Source: Saccharomonospora piscinae (GTDB lineage Bacteria; Actinomycetota; Actinomycetes; Mycobacteriales; Pseudonocardiaceae). From it: a stretch of DNA of 64,000 bases. The first letter of the stretch is position 1, and every line of letters starts with the position of its first letter. Of the stretch, positions 16,495 to 25,992 are shown one piece after another. The notes under the pieces are model-generated. The model was not told where the DNA came from, ran no database searches, and saw only the letters and a program-made list of their open reading frames with translations. The stretch is from assembly GCF_005862235.1 (NCBI RefSeq), contig NZ_VCEK01000005.1:186001-250000 (forward strand), given 5' to 3'. The translations under genes were made by a program, and so were the position numbers.

Positions 16495-19400
16495 GCGCCG
16501 CCTCCATGATCGCAACGTTCACGTCCCTGCCCTCGCGCTCCGCCTGGGCGCGCGCCTGCAGGACCCGCTTGTAGTCCTTCGGCATGACCTTCGAGAACCG
16601 CGCGAGGCCCGGTTCCCAGTCGGCCAGCAGCGCGTGCGCCACCGCCGACCCGGTCTCCGTGTAGTGCCGCTCGACGGCGTCGCGCAGTGTCTCCTCGTCC
16701 TCGTCGTCGAGGGGATCGAGGTCCACCATCTCGGGATTGACCCGGCCCGGCTGGAGGTCGAGCACGTAGGCCACGCCGCCCGACATTCCGGCCGCGAAGT
16801 TGCGGCCCGTGCGGCCCAGCACCACGACCTGTCCGCCGGTCATGTACTCGCAGCCGTGGTCACCGACACCCTCGACGACGGCGAGCGCGCCCGAGTTGCG
16901 CACGCAGAACCGCTCGCCGACCTGGCCCCGCAGGAACAGCTCGCCGCCCGTGGCGCCGTAGCCGATCACGTTGCCCGCGACGATGTGGTCCTCCGCGGCG
17001 AACTGCCCGTCGTGCGGAGGGCGCACCACGATCCGGCCGCCGGACAGGCCCTTGCCGACGTAGTCGTTGGCGTCGCCGAGCAGGCGCAGCGTGATGCCGC
17101 TGGGCACGAACGCGCCGAACGACTGGCCAGCCGTGCCCGTGAACGTGACGTCGATGGTGTCGTCGGGCAGGCCCTCGCCGCCCCACCGCTTGGTCAGCTC
17201 CGCGCCGAGCATGGTGCCGACCGTGCGGTTGACGTTGCGCACCGGCAGCTCCAGCCGCACCCGGTCGCCCGAGTGCAGCGCACCCTCGGCGAGCTGGATC
17301 AGCGTGTTGTCCAGCGCCTTGTCCAGCCCGTGGTCCTGCGCCACCACCTGGTGCCGCGCGGCGCCGGACTCCACCTCGGGGACGTGGAACACCGGCGACA
17401 GGTCCAGCCCCGCCGCCTTCCAGTGGTCCACGGCCTGGCGCATGTCCAGCACCTCCGCGTGCCCGACGGCCTCGGCGATCGACCGGAAACCCAGCTTGGC
17501 CAGGTACTCCCGCACCTCCTGGGCGATGAACTCGAAGAAGTTCACCACGTACTCGGCCTTGCCGGAGAACTTGGCGCGCAGCTCGGGGTTCTGCGTGGCC
17601 ACCCCCACCGGGCAGGTGTCCAGGTGGCAGACCCGCATCATGATGCAGCCCGACACCACCAGCGGCGCGGTGGCGAAGCCGAACTCCTCGGCGCCCAGCA
17701 GTGCCGCGATCACGACGTCGCGGCCGGTCTTGAGCTGCCCGTCGGTCTGCACCACGATGCGGTCGCGCAGCCGGTTGGCCAGCAGCGTCTGCTGCGTCTC
17801 CGCCAGCCCCAGCTCCCACGGGCCGCCCGCGTGCTTGATCGACGACAGGGGCGAGGCGCCCGTGCCGCCGTCGTGGCCCGAGATCAGCACCACGTCCGCG
17901 TGGGCCTTCGACACGCCCGCCGCGACCGTGCCGACGCCGACCTCCGACACCAGCTTCACGTGGATGCGGGCGTCCGGGTTGGCGTTCTTGAGGTCGTGGA
18001 TGAGCTGCGCCAGGTCCTCGATGGAGTAGATGTCGTGGTGCGGCGGAGGCGAGATCAGCCCCACCCCCGGCGTGGAGTGCCGGGTCTTCGCGATCCACGG
18101 ATACACCTTGCCGCCGGGCAGCTGCCCGCCCTCGCCGGGCTTGGCTCCCTGCGCCATCTTGATCTGGATGTCGTCGGCGTTGACCAGGTACTCGCTGGTC
18201 ACCCCGAACCGGCCGCTCGCGACCTGCTTCACGGCGCTGCGCCGCTGCGGGTCGTAGAGCCGTTCCGGGTCCTCGCCGCCCTCCCCGGTGTTGGACTTGC
18301 CGCCCAGCCGGTTCATCGCGATGGCCAGCGTCTCGTGCATCTCCTGCGAGATCGAACCGTACGAGATGGCGCCGGTGGCGAACCGCTTGACGATCTCCGA
18401 GACCGGTTCCACCTCCTCGACCGGCACCGGCGGGCGCACGCCCTCCTTCAACTCGAACAGGCCGCGCAGCGTCATCAACTGCTGCGACTGGTCGTCGACC
18501 GCGCGGGTGTACTCCTTGAAGATCTCGTACTTGCCCGAGCGGGTGGAGTGCTGCAACTTGAACACCGTCTGCGGGTTGAACAGGTGCGGTTCGCCCTCGC
18601 GCCGCCACTGGTAGTCGCCGCCGATGGCCAGTTCGCGGTGCGTCGCGTGGACGCCGTCGGCCGGGAACGCCAGCCGGTGCCGCTCGGTGACCTCGCGGGC
18701 CAGCAGCGGGAAGCCCACGCCGCCCAGCCGGGACGTGGTGCCCGCGAAGCACTCCTCGACGACCTCCGAACCCAGCCCGACGGCCTCGAAGATCTGCGCA
18801 CCGGTGTAGGAGGCGACGGTCGAGACGCCCATCTTGGACATCGTCTTGCGCACACCCTTGCCCAGCGCCTTGATCAGGTTGCGGGTCGCCTGCTTCGGCG
18901 TGGCCGTGCCCAGCCTGCCGCGCTCGGCCATCTCCTCGACGGTCCCCATCGCCAGGTACGGGTTCACGGCGGCGGCGCCGTAGCCGATGAGCAGCGCGAT
19001 GTGGTGGACCTCGCGGGCGTCACCGGCCTCCACGACCAGCCCCACCTGCGTGCGCGTCTTCTCCCGCACCAGGTGGTGATGCACGGCGCCGGTGAGCAGC
19101 AGCGACGGGATGGCCGCGTGCTCGGCGTCCACACCCCGGTCGGACAGCACGATCAGCCGCGCTCCGCCCGCGATGGCCTCGCTGACCTCGGCGCGGATCT
19201 CGGCCAGCCGCCGTACGAGCGCCTCGCCGTCGCCCGCGACCTCGAACGTGCCGTGCACGGTGTGGGACTGAAACTCGGGCAGGTCGCCGTCGTCGTTGAC
19301 GTGCACCAGCTTGGCGAGCTCGTCGTTGTCCAGCACCGGGAACGGCAGCACGATCTTGCGGCAGTGCTGCGGGCCCGCCTCCAGCAGGTTGGGCTCCGAG

Positions 19401-21019
19401 CCCAGCTGGGTGCCCAGCGCGGTCACCAGCTCCTCGCGGATGGCGTCCAGCGGCGGGTTCGTCACCTGCGCGAACAGCTGGGTGAAGTAGTCGAAGATCT
19501 GCCGGGGCCTGCTCGTGAGCGGCGCGAGCGGGGAGTCGTTGCCCATCGAGCCGATCGGCTCCGCACCCGTGCGGGCCATCGGCTCCAGCAGAACCCCCAG
19601 CTCCTCCTCCGTGTAGCCGAACGCCTGTTGCCTGCGCACCAGCGATGCGTGCGACGGCACCTCGCGCTCGCGTTCCGGCAGCTCACCGAGCCGCAGCAGG
19701 CCGGACTCCAGCCACTCGCCGTACGGGTGCTCCTCGGCCAGGCCGCTCTTGATCTCCTCGTCGTCGATGATGCGGCCCTCGGCGGTGTCCACCAGGAACA
19801 TGCGGCCCGGTTCGAGCCGCCCCTTGCGCACGATGGTGGCCTGATCCAGTTCCAGCACCCCGACCTCGCTGGCCAGCACCACAAGGCCGTCCTCGGTGAC
19901 CCAGTAGCGGGCGGGGCGCAGCCCGTTGCGGTCCAGCACCGCGCCGATCTGCGTACCGTCGGTGAACGACACCAGCGCGGGGCCGTCCCACGGCTCCATC
20001 AGCGTCGCGTGGAACTCGTAGAACGCGCGGCGCGCCGCGTCCATCTCGTCGTGGTTCTCCCACGCCTCCGGGATCATCATGAGCACCGCGTGCGGCAGCG
20101 GGCGCCCGCCCAGGTGCAGCAGCTCCAGCACCTCGTCGAACGACGCCGAGTCGCTCGCGCCGCGGGTGATCACCGGGTAGAGCCGGGACAGCTCACCGGA
20201 GAACAGGTCCGAGTCGAGCTGCGACTCCCGCGCGTCCATCCAGTTGCGGTTGCCCTTGAGCGTGTTGATCTCACCGTTGTGGGCGACGTAGCGATACGGG
20301 TGCGCCAGCGGCCACGACGGGAACGTGTTGGTGGAGAACCGCGAATGCACCAGCCCGATCGCGCTGTGGACGCGCTCGTCGGCCAGGTCGGGGAAGAACC
20401 GCTCGACCTGCGGCTCGGCGAGCATTCCCTTGTAGACGATGGTGCGAGACGACAGGCTGGGGAAGTAGACGTCCTGCTCGGCCAGCGTGTGCTCGGCGCG
20501 CTTGCGCACACAGAACGCGGCACGCTCCAGTGCGAGTCCTGTCACATCGTCGCGCTGCGGGGCCAGAAACACCTGCGCGAAGTGCGGCATCGTCGCCGCC
20601 GCCGTGGGGCCGACGTGCGCGGTGTCGACGGGCAGCTCGCGCCAGCCCAGCACCCGCATGCCCTCCTCGGCGGCGATGCGCTCCACTGTCGAGATCGCCT
20701 TGCCGCGCACCTGCTCGTCACGCGGCAGGAACGCGGTGCCCACGGCGTAGCCGCCGGGTTCGGGCAGGTCGAAGCCGGTCACCTCACGGTAGAAGGCGTC
20801 CGGGACCTGGATGAGGATTCCCGCGCCGTCGCCCGTCTCGGGCTCGGCGCCGCGGGCGCCGCGGTGTTCCAGGTTGCGCAGCGCCACCAGAGCCTTCGCG
20901 ACGATGTCGTGGTTGGCACGGCCCGCGAGATCGGCGACGAAGGCCACACCACAGGCGTCGTGCTCGTACTGCTCGTCGTACAGGCCCTCGGTGGGCCTGT
21001 GCGGTACGGGACGGGTCAC
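16487..21019 (-). CDS. gltB: glutamate synthase, large (alpha) subunit
   Basis: About 1510 residues: the large subunit of GOGAT, which makes glutamate from glutamine and 2-oxoglutarate. The Ntn-type glutaminase domain begins at the cysteine in [14 protein letters not shown], which becomes N-terminal after propeptide removal. The FMN/3Fe-4S domain shows [34 protein letters not shown] and the cluster [13 protein letters not shown]. The C-terminal beta-helix carries [14 protein letters not shown] and [11 protein letters not shown] 21019 (VTRPVPH) was chosen because GAGGAGGG lies about 10 nt upstream. A longer frame to 21049 exists but has no such signal. It is the first gene of gltBD. Confidence 0.96.
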   Translation of the reverse strand: MTRPVPHRPTEGLYDEQYEHDACGVAFVADLAGRANHDIVAKALVALRNLEHRGARGAEPETGDGAGILIQVPDAFYREVTGFDLPEPGGYAVGTAFLPRDEQVRGKAISTVERIAAEEGMRVLGWRELPVDTAHVGPTAAATMPHFAQVFLAPQRDDVTGLALERAAFCVRKRAEHTLAEQDVYFPSLSSRTIVYKGMLAEPQVERFFPDLADERVHSAIGLVHSRFSTNTFPSWPLAHPYRYVAHNGEINTLKGNRNWMDARESQLDSDLFSGELSRLYPVITRGASDSASFDEVLELLHLGGRPLPHAVLMMIPEAWENHDEMDAARRAFYEFHATLMEPWDGPALVSFTDGTQIGAVLDRNGLRPARYWVTEDGLVVLASEVGVLELDQATIVRKGRLEPGRMFLVDTAEGRIIDDEEIKSGLAEEHPYGEWLESGLLRLGELPEREREVPSHASLVRRQQAFGYTEEELGVLLEPMARTGAEPIGSMGNDSPLAPLTSRPRQIFDYFTQLFAQVTNPPLDAIREELVTALGTQLGSEPNLLEAGPQHCRKIVLPFPVLDNDELAKLVHVNDDGDLPEFQSHTVHGTFEVAGDGEALVRRLAEIRAEVSEAIAGGARLIVLSDRGVDAEHAAIPSLLLTGAVHHHLVREKTRTQVGLVVEAGDAREVHHIALLIGYGAAAVNPYLAMGTVEEMAERGRLGTATPKQATRNLIKALGKGVRKTMSKMGVSTVASYTGAQIFEAVGLGSEVVEECFAGTTSRLGGVGFPLLAREVTERHRLAFPADGVHATHRELAIGGDYQWRREGEPHLFNPQTVFKLQHSTRSGKYEIFKEYTRAVDDQSQQLMTLRGLFELKEGVRPPVPVEEVEPVSEIVKRFATGAISYGSISQEMHETLAIAMNRLGGKSNTGEGGEDPERLYDPQRRSAVKQVASGRFGVTSEYLVNADDIQIKMAQGAKPGEGGQLPGGKVYPWIAKTRHSTPGVGLISPPPHHDIYSIEDLAQLIHDLKNANPDARIHVKLVSEVGVGTVAAGVSKAHADVVLISGHDGGTGASPLSSIKHAGGPWELGLAETQQTLLANRLRDRIVVQTDGQLKTGRDVVIAALLGAEEFGFATAPLVVSGCIMMRVCHLDTCPVGVATQNPELRAKFSGKAEYVVNFFEFIAQEVREYLAKLGFRSIAEAVGHAEVLDMRQAVDHWKAAGLDLSPVFHVPEVESGAARHQVVAQDHGLDKALDNTLIQLAEGALHSGDRVRLELPVRNVNRTVGTMLGAELTKRWGGEGLPDDTIDVTFTGTAGQSFGAFVPSGITLRLLGDANDYVGKGLSGGRIVVRPPHDGQFAAEDHIVAGNVIGYGATGGELFLRGQVGERFCVRNSGALAVVEGVGDHGCEYMTGGQVVVLGRTGRNFAAGMSGGVAYVLDLQPGRVNPEMVDLDPLDDEDEETLRDAVERHYTETGSAVAHALLADWEPGLARFSKVMPKDYKRVLQARAQAEREGRDVNVAIMEAAHG

Positions 21020-21444
21020 GGCTGGCGGCCCTCCTCTTGCTCGGCACAACCGGGCCGGGCGGAAAGTCGGCTGGCGCGCGAGTTCGTCGCACCAGTCGGC
21101 TAACGGCCCGGCCCGATGTTGCGATGGTCAGATCAGGAAAGGTCGATGTCGCTACAGCGCGAACGGTTGCAGGCACATCGGGTGACCACACGGCGTTGTG
21201 CGGCGGGCGGAGCATCACGCGGTCCTCGGGACCGCCCACGGTTCGGCGGTTCCGGCGCGCGACAATGGGACTCCCGGGTTCGCCGGTCTTACGACACTAA
21301 TGTGAACTTCGGGTTAGCCAAATAGGCGCGAGGTTTCGCGTGGGAAACAACACGCCGGGATTGACGATCAGCGCGGAACTGTGCTTTCGCCGGTCTACCA
21401 CGCCGTGACCTGGTCAAACCTGGGGCGGCGGTAGGGTCTGGCTC
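21020..21444. other. 425-bp divergent intergenic region gltB / gcdH-like
   Basis: No plausible gene was found on either strand. The gltB side holds its Shine-Dalgarno close to 21030. The right side holds the gcdH-like -10 box at 21432. Local AT-rich patches around 21296-21325 (ACACTAATGTGAAC and GGTTAGCCAAATAGG) could be regulator or promoter elements. Nothing more specific could be assigned. Confidence 0.5.
21432..21437 (+). promoter_or_regulatory. -10 box of a leaderless acyl-CoA dehydrogenase promoter
   Basis: TAGGGT matches TANNNT and ends 7 nt before the ATG at 21445. No ribosome-binding site separates them, so the mRNA is probably leaderless. A TGGTCA at 21411 is a weak -35 candidate at 15-bp spacing. 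Confidence 0.5.
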
Positions 21445-22629
21445 ATGGTTGAGACCGGTACGGACCCAGGAGATTTCCTCGACGTCGACGGCGAGCTGAC
21501 CGCCGACGAACGCGACATCCGTGACACGGTGCGACGGTTCGCGAACGCGGAACTGGCCCCTCACGTGGCGGATTGGTATGAAAACGCAACCCTTCCGGCA
21601 CGCGATCTCGCGCGCGAATTCGGCCGGCTGGGGGTACTCGGCATGCACCTGTCGGGCTACGGCTGCGCGGGCTCGTCCGCCGTGGCCTACGGCATCGCCT
21701 GCCGCGAGCTGGAGGCCGTCGACTCGGGGCTGCGCAGTTTTGTGTCGGTGCAGGGCTCGCTGGCGATGTACGCGCTGCACCGGTTCGGCAGCGAGGAGCA
21801 GAAACAGCGCTGGCTGCCGTCGCTGGCGTCGGGGGAGGCGCTCGGGTGCTTCGGGCTGACCGAACCCGAGGCGGGCAGCGACCCGGCGTCGATGCGCACG
21901 CGCGCGCGGCGGGACGGGAGCGACTGGGTGCTGGACGGCACCAAGCTGTGGATCACGAACGGCACCGTGGCCGACGTCGCCGTGGTCTGGGCCCGCACCG
22001 ACGACGGCGTGCGGGGCTTCGTGGTGCCCACCGACACGCCCGGCTTCTCCGCCCGCGAGGTCCCGCGCAAGCTGTCACTTCGCGCGTCGCTGACGGCCGA
22101 GCTGGTGCTCGACGGCGTGCGGCTGCCCGCCGACGCGGTGCTGCCCGGCGTCACCGGGCTCAAGGGGCCGCTGTCGTGCCTCAACGAGGCGCGGTTCGGC
22201 ATCGTGTTCGGCGCCGTCGGGGCCGCACGCACCTGCTGCGAGACGGCCGTGGAGTACACCACGACACGCAGCCAGTTCGGCCAGCCGCTGGCGGCCTACC
22301 AGCTCACTCAGCGCAAGCTCGCCGATCTCGTGGTGGAGACCACGCGGGCCGGGCTCGTCGCGCTGCGGCTCGGCCGGTTGAAGGATTCCGGCGCGCTGCA
22401 CTACAGCCAGGTCAGCTTCGGCAAGCTCGCGAACGTGCGGGCGGCACTGGACGTGGCCCGCACCGCCCGCTCACTGCTGGGCGCCAACGGCATCTCGCTC
22501 GACTACCCGGTGATGCGGCATGCCAACAACCTGGAGACCGTGCTCACCTACGAGGGCACGGAGGAGATGCACGCGCTGTCGGTTGGTCAGGCCGTGACGG
22601 GCATCTCGGCGTTCCGCGTGTCGCCCTGA
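21445..22629 (+). CDS. acyl-CoA dehydrogenase, glutaryl-CoA dehydrogenase-like
   Basis: A 394-residue FAD flavoprotein of the acyl-CoA dehydrogenase family. The layout best fits glutaryl-CoA dehydrogenase: the RSFVSVQGSL segment, CFGLTEPEAGSDPASMRTRA, LKGPLSCLNEARFGI (GcdH typically has PLGCLNNARYGI) and the catalytic glutamate in LTYEGTEEMHAL. It would oxidise and possibly decarboxylate glutaryl-CoA in lysine or tryptophan breakdown. No glutarate-pathway gene is adjacent, so the substrate is an inference. The ATG at 21445 follows the leaderless -10 box. Confidence 0.8.
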   Translation: MVETGTDPGDFLDVDGELTADERDIRDTVRRFANAELAPHVADWYENATLPARDLAREFGRLGVLGMHLSGYGCAGSSAVAYGIACRELEAVDSGLRSFVSVQGSLAMYALHRFGSEEQKQRWLPSLASGEALGCFGLTEPEAGSDPASMRTRARRDGSDWVLDGTKLWITNGTVADVAVVWARTDDGVRGFVVPTDTPGFSAREVPRKLSLRASLTAELVLDGVRLPADAVLPGVTGLKGPLSCLNEARFGIVFGAVGAARTCCETAVEYTTTRSQFGQPLAAYQLTQRKLADLVVETTRAGLVALRLGRLKDSGALHYSQVSFGKLANVRAALDVARTARSLLGANGISLDYPVMRHANNLETVLTYEGTEEMHALSVGQAVTGISAFRVSP

Positions 22630-22649
22630 CACATCGTGTCCGCAGCCTG

Positions 22650-22689
22650 CGTAGGGATGTCCGCACCGCACGATGCGGACATCCCTACG
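22650..22689. terminator. 16-bp perfect inverted repeat between convergent genes
   Basis: CGTAGGGATGTCCGCA (22650-22665) pairs perfectly with TGCGGACATCCCTACG (22674-22689) across an 8-nt loop. It lies 21 nt after the gcdH-like stop and before the 21-bp repeat array. It is likely a bidirectional terminator. Both arms contain the TGTCCGCA / TGCGGACA core of the repeat family. Confidence 0.65.
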
Positions 22690-22694
22690 TGAAG

Positions 22695-22752
22695 TGCGGA
22701 CACGGCTACGCAACCTGCGGACACGGCTACGTGGCCTGCGGACACGGCGTCA
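22695..22752. repeat. 21-bp tandem repeat array A
   Basis: Three units starting at 22695, 22716 and 22737 share TGCGGACACGGCTACG followed by a variable 5 nt. The last is truncated to TGCGGACACGGCGTCA, whose final TCA is the complement of the neighbouring gene's stop codon at 22750-22752. A TGTCCGCAGCCTGCGTAGG unit in the opposite sense follows the gcdH-like stop at 22638. Confidence 0.85.
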
Positions 22753-23028
22753 GGCCAGGGCGGGCAGGGTGCCGAGGGCTCGCTTGCCCGCGTCCGTGAG
22801 GACGGCGGGCACGCGCCCGCCGGGAGTGCCGGGGTGGGCGGGGGCGATGAGGCCCGCTCGCGCGAGCCGGTGGACCGTGGTCTGGTCACAGCACGCGAGT
22901 CCGTCCACGAAGAGGTCGGGCTCGCAGCTGCAGGTGAGTTCCGCGCCGCCCTGCGCCACGGCGAACAGGGTCGCGCGTTCGCGATGGTTCAACTCGGGAT
23001 CGTTGCCGTCCTGAGGCACCTGAGGCAC
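22750..23028 (-). CDS. small cysteine-containing hypothetical protein
   Basis: A 92-residue protein starting at GTG 23028, with AAGGAGG placed 5-6 nt upstream. The middle reads ELTCSCEPDLFVDGLACCDQ followed by TTVHRLARAGLIAPA and LTDAGKRAL. This resembles a winged-helix wing with a cysteine group (CSC and CC) ahead of it. It may be a small metal- or redox-responsive DNA-binding protein, but no family was recognised. It stands alone, convergent with the gcdH-like gene, and its stop is embedded in repeat array A. Confidence 0.7.
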   Translation of the reverse strand: MPQVPQDGNDPELNHRERATLFAVAQGGAELTCSCEPDLFVDGLACCDQTTVHRLARAGLIAPAHPGTPGGRVPAVLTDAGKRALGTLPALA

Positions 23029-23125
23029 CTTCGCCTCCTTGCGTCATCGACCGGGTCCTGCACCGGTCGTTTCCGTTCGATTCAACCTCGCGACACCCGA
23101 ATGGCGCAAAGCTGTGAGGCGTATC

Positions 23126-25987
23126 TCATTCTTTGGTGGGGGGTCTCGACCACGTTCGCGTACCCAGGGCGTGATCGAGCACCTGCGCCAGGTGAAGGGA
23201 GCGCCGTCCGGTGAGGTCGGTGATCTGGGTGCGGCAGCTGAACCCGTCGGCGAGGACCAGCGTGCCGGGTGACGCGGCGCGCACGGCGGGCGCGAGCACC
23301 CGTTCGGCGGCGGCGACCGACACGTCGTAGTGGCCCCGTTCGACGCCGAAGTTGCCCGCGAGCCCGCAGCACCCGGAGTCGAGGGTCACGTTGTCCACAC
23401 CGGCGCGCCGCAGCACCCGTTCGTCGGCGTCGTGGCCGAGGACGGCGTGCTGGTGGCAGTGCTGCTGTGTCACGGCGGGCACGTCGAGCCGGGGGAACTC
23501 GACGCCCTCGCGGTCGAGGAACTCCGCGAGGGTCAGCGCGGGCACGGGTGGCGTGTCGAGCAGGTCGTGGACGTCGTGCCGGAGTACGGCGAGGCAGCTC
23601 GGTTCGAGACCGATGACCGGCACGCCCTCGGCGAGGTCGTCGGCCAGCACCCGCAGGGTGCGCCGCAGCACCCGCCGCGCGATGCCGAGCTGTCCCGTGG
23701 AGATCCAGGTCAGCCCGCAGCACACCGGTGAGCGGGGCAGCGTGACGTCGAAACCCGCGTAATCCAGCACGCGGGCGGCGGACACGCCGATCTCGGGCGC
23801 GAAGTGGTCGGTGAACGTGTCGGGCCACAGCACGACGCGGGGCCGCTCACCCCGGGATGGTGTGGGTCTGCGCCGCCACGCGCGCCGCAGCGTGGTGCGG
23901 GCGAAGGACGGCAGTGCGCGTTCGTCGGCGATGCCGCCGAGCCGCTTGGCCAGCCGTGCGGCACCGGGGGCGCGCAGCGCCGCGTTGACCAGCGACGGCG
24001 CGTGCGAGGCGAGCCGGGCCCACAGCGGCAGAAACCCGAGGGAGTAGTGGCTGGCGGGGCGCACCCGGCCCGCGTAGTGCTGGTGCAGGAACTCGGCCTT
24101 GTACGTCGCCATGTCCACATCGACCGGACAGTCCGACAGGCACCCCTTGCACGCCAGGCACAGATCGAGTGCGTCGCGGACCTCGGTGGAGTCCCACCCC
24201 TCGGTGATCGTCTCGCCGCGCATCATCTCGGCCAGCAGGCGGGCCCTGCCGCGCGTGGAGTGCTCCTCCCGGCCGGTGACCATGTAGCTGGGGCACATGA
24301 CGCCGGTGGTGGTGTCCACGCACTTGCCGACGCCGACACACCGGCGGGTGGCGGTGGCGAGGCTGCCCCCGTCGTGTGGGTAGCGCAGCGTGAGCGGTAG
24401 ATCGCGCACCGGCCCGGAGAAGCGGAGGTCGGCGTCCAGCGGCCGGGGCCGCACGAGCGTGCCCGGGTTGAGCAGGCCGTCCGGGTCCCAGATCGCCTTG
24501 AACGCCTCGAACAGGCGCAGCATGTCCGCCGAGTACATCCGGGGCAGGAGTTCGGCCCTGGCCTGCCCGTCGCCGTGCTCGCCGGACAGCGACCCGCCGT
24601 GGGCGACGACCAGATCGGCCGCGTCGGTGAGAAAGCGCCGGAAGGTGCGAAGGCCGTCGTCGGTGAGCAGGTCGAAGTCGATGCGCACGTGGACGCAGCC
24701 CTCGCCGAAGTGCCCGTACGGGATGCCGCGCAGCCCGTACTCGGCGAGCAGCGCGCGGAAGGCGCGCAGGTAGGAGCCGAGACGCTCCGGGGGCACGGCG
24801 GCGTCCTCCCAGCCGGGCCACGCCTCCGAGCCGTCGGCCATGCGGGTGGCGATGCCCGCGGCGGACTCGCGGATCGACCACAGCTGCCGCTGCCGTGCGG
24901 CGTCGGTGGTGACCGACGTCGTCGCTGCAGTCTCGCGAGCCAACGCCGCGGCCAGGGCCTCGGCCGAGTCCCGCGCCTCGGCGGGATCGTCGCCACCGAC
25001 CTCGACGAACAGCCACCCGCGCCCGGCGGGCAGCGCGTCGAGCGCGCTGGGACGGCGGCCCCGGGCCAGCAGAATGTCGATGAGGTCGGCGCCCATGCCC
25101 TCCACGGTCAGGGGCGCGTGCGGCAACACCTGCGGCACGGCGTCGGCGGCGGCGATGTCGTCGGCGAACCCGGCCACCACGAGTGCCCTGGCCGCGGGCG
25201 AGGGCACGAGCCGCACGGTGGCCTCGGTCAGCAGCACGCAGGTGCCCTCGCTGCCCACCAGCGCCCTGGCGACCTCGCCGCCGCGTTCCGGCAGCAGAGC
25301 GTCGAGCGCGTAGCCGGACACGCGCCGCGGCAGGGTGGGAAACCCGGTGCGCAGCAGCGCGAGGTGCTGCCGGGTCAGCGTGCGCAGTGCCTCCCGGATG
25401 CGCTCGGCGCCCTCGGTGTCGTCGGGGTCGAGCGGGTCGAGCGGGGTGACCGCGTCGCCCGGTCCCACCGTCAGCCGGGTGCCGTCGCCCGCGACGACGT
25501 CGAGTGAGACGACGTTGTCCGCCGTGCGTCCCCACGCCACCGAGTGCGACCCGCAGGCGTCGTTGCCGAGCATCCCGCCGAGCGTGCAGCGGCTGTGGGT
25601 GGAGGGGTCGGGACCGAAGGTCAGCCCGTGTTCGGCGGCGGCGGCACGCAGCGTGTCGAGCACGACACCGGGCTGCACCCGCGCCACTCTCCGCTCGGGA
25701 TCGATCTCCAGCACGCGGTTGAGGTGGCGGCCGTACTCCAGCACGACGCCCTCGCCGAGTGCCTGGCCGCCGATGCCGGTCCCGGCGCCGCGCGCGGTGA
25801 CGGGCACGCCGTGGTCCCGGCAGACGCGCAGGGTCGCTGCCACGTCGTCCGCGTCGCGAGGGAAGACGACGGCCTTCGGGACGTGCCGGTAGTTCGACGC
25901 GTCCATGCTGAACATCGCGCGGGCGGCGGCGCTGTCGTCGACCTCGCCCGACACCGCGCCGGTGAGGTCGTCGACGAGGGAACGCAT
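23126..25987 (-). CDS. FAD-linked oxidase / Fe-S oxidoreductase fusion, probable D-2-hydroxyglutarate (D-2-hydroxyacid) dehydrogenase
   Basis: A 953-residue fusion. The N-terminal half is a PCMH-type FAD domain (VPVTARGAGTGIGGQALGEG, FGPDPSTHSRCTLGGMLGND) with an FAD-oxidase C domain (GHFGEGCVHVRIDF, GGSLSGEHGDGQAR, WDPDGLLNPG). The C-terminal half has ferredoxin-like cysteines CVGVGKCVDTTTGVMCPS and CLACKGCLSDCP and two CCG modules (PVCCGLTW, SGCCGLAGNFG). This layout matches the YdiJ family, known to oxidise D-2-hydroxyglutarate, and also D-lactate oxidases. The neighbouring transhydrogenase gene, whose product is D-2-hydroxyglutarate, favours the former. ATG 25987 is used. A GTG at 25996 overlapping the upstream stop (GTGA) is equally possible. 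Confidence 0.82.
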   Translation of the reverse strand: MRSLVDDLTGAVSGEVDDSAAARAMFSMDASNYRHVPKAVVFPRDADDVAATLRVCRDHGVPVTARGAGTGIGGQALGEGVVLEYGRHLNRVLEIDPERRVARVQPGVVLDTLRAAAAEHGLTFGPDPSTHSRCTLGGMLGNDACGSHSVAWGRTADNVVSLDVVAGDGTRLTVGPGDAVTPLDPLDPDDTEGAERIREALRTLTRQHLALLRTGFPTLPRRVSGYALDALLPERGGEVARALVGSEGTCVLLTEATVRLVPSPAARALVVAGFADDIAAADAVPQVLPHAPLTVEGMGADLIDILLARGRRPSALDALPAGRGWLFVEVGGDDPAEARDSAEALAAALARETAATTSVTTDAARQRQLWSIRESAAGIATRMADGSEAWPGWEDAAVPPERLGSYLRAFRALLAEYGLRGIPYGHFGEGCVHVRIDFDLLTDDGLRTFRRFLTDAADLVVAHGGSLSGEHGDGQARAELLPRMYSADMLRLFEAFKAIWDPDGLLNPGTLVRPRPLDADLRFSGPVRDLPLTLRYPHDGGSLATATRRCVGVGKCVDTTTGVMCPSYMVTGREEHSTRGRARLLAEMMRGETITEGWDSTEVRDALDLCLACKGCLSDCPVDVDMATYKAEFLHQHYAGRVRPASHYSLGFLPLWARLASHAPSLVNAALRAPGAARLAKRLGGIADERALPSFARTTLRRAWRRRPTPSRGERPRVVLWPDTFTDHFAPEIGVSAARVLDYAGFDVTLPRSPVCCGLTWISTGQLGIARRVLRRTLRVLADDLAEGVPVIGLEPSCLAVLRHDVHDLLDTPPVPALTLAEFLDREGVEFPRLDVPAVTQQHCHQHAVLGHDADERVLRRAGVDNVTLDSGCCGLAGNFGVERGHYDVSVAAAERVLAPAVRAASPGTLVLADGFSCRTQITDLTGRRSLHLAQVLDHALGTRTWSRPPTKE

Positions 25988-25992
25988 GGTCG

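Noticed and set aside
16463-21103. Plus-strand open frame of 1546 codons opposite gltB
   Set aside because: It mirrors the gltB codon pattern, has no motifs and spans a conserved gene; a high-GC artefact.
22630-22752. CRISPR-like short repeats (also 45308-45397 and 46048-46147)
   Set aside because: The period is only 21 bp with a 5-11 nt variable part. There are no spacer-length unique sequences and no cas genes.
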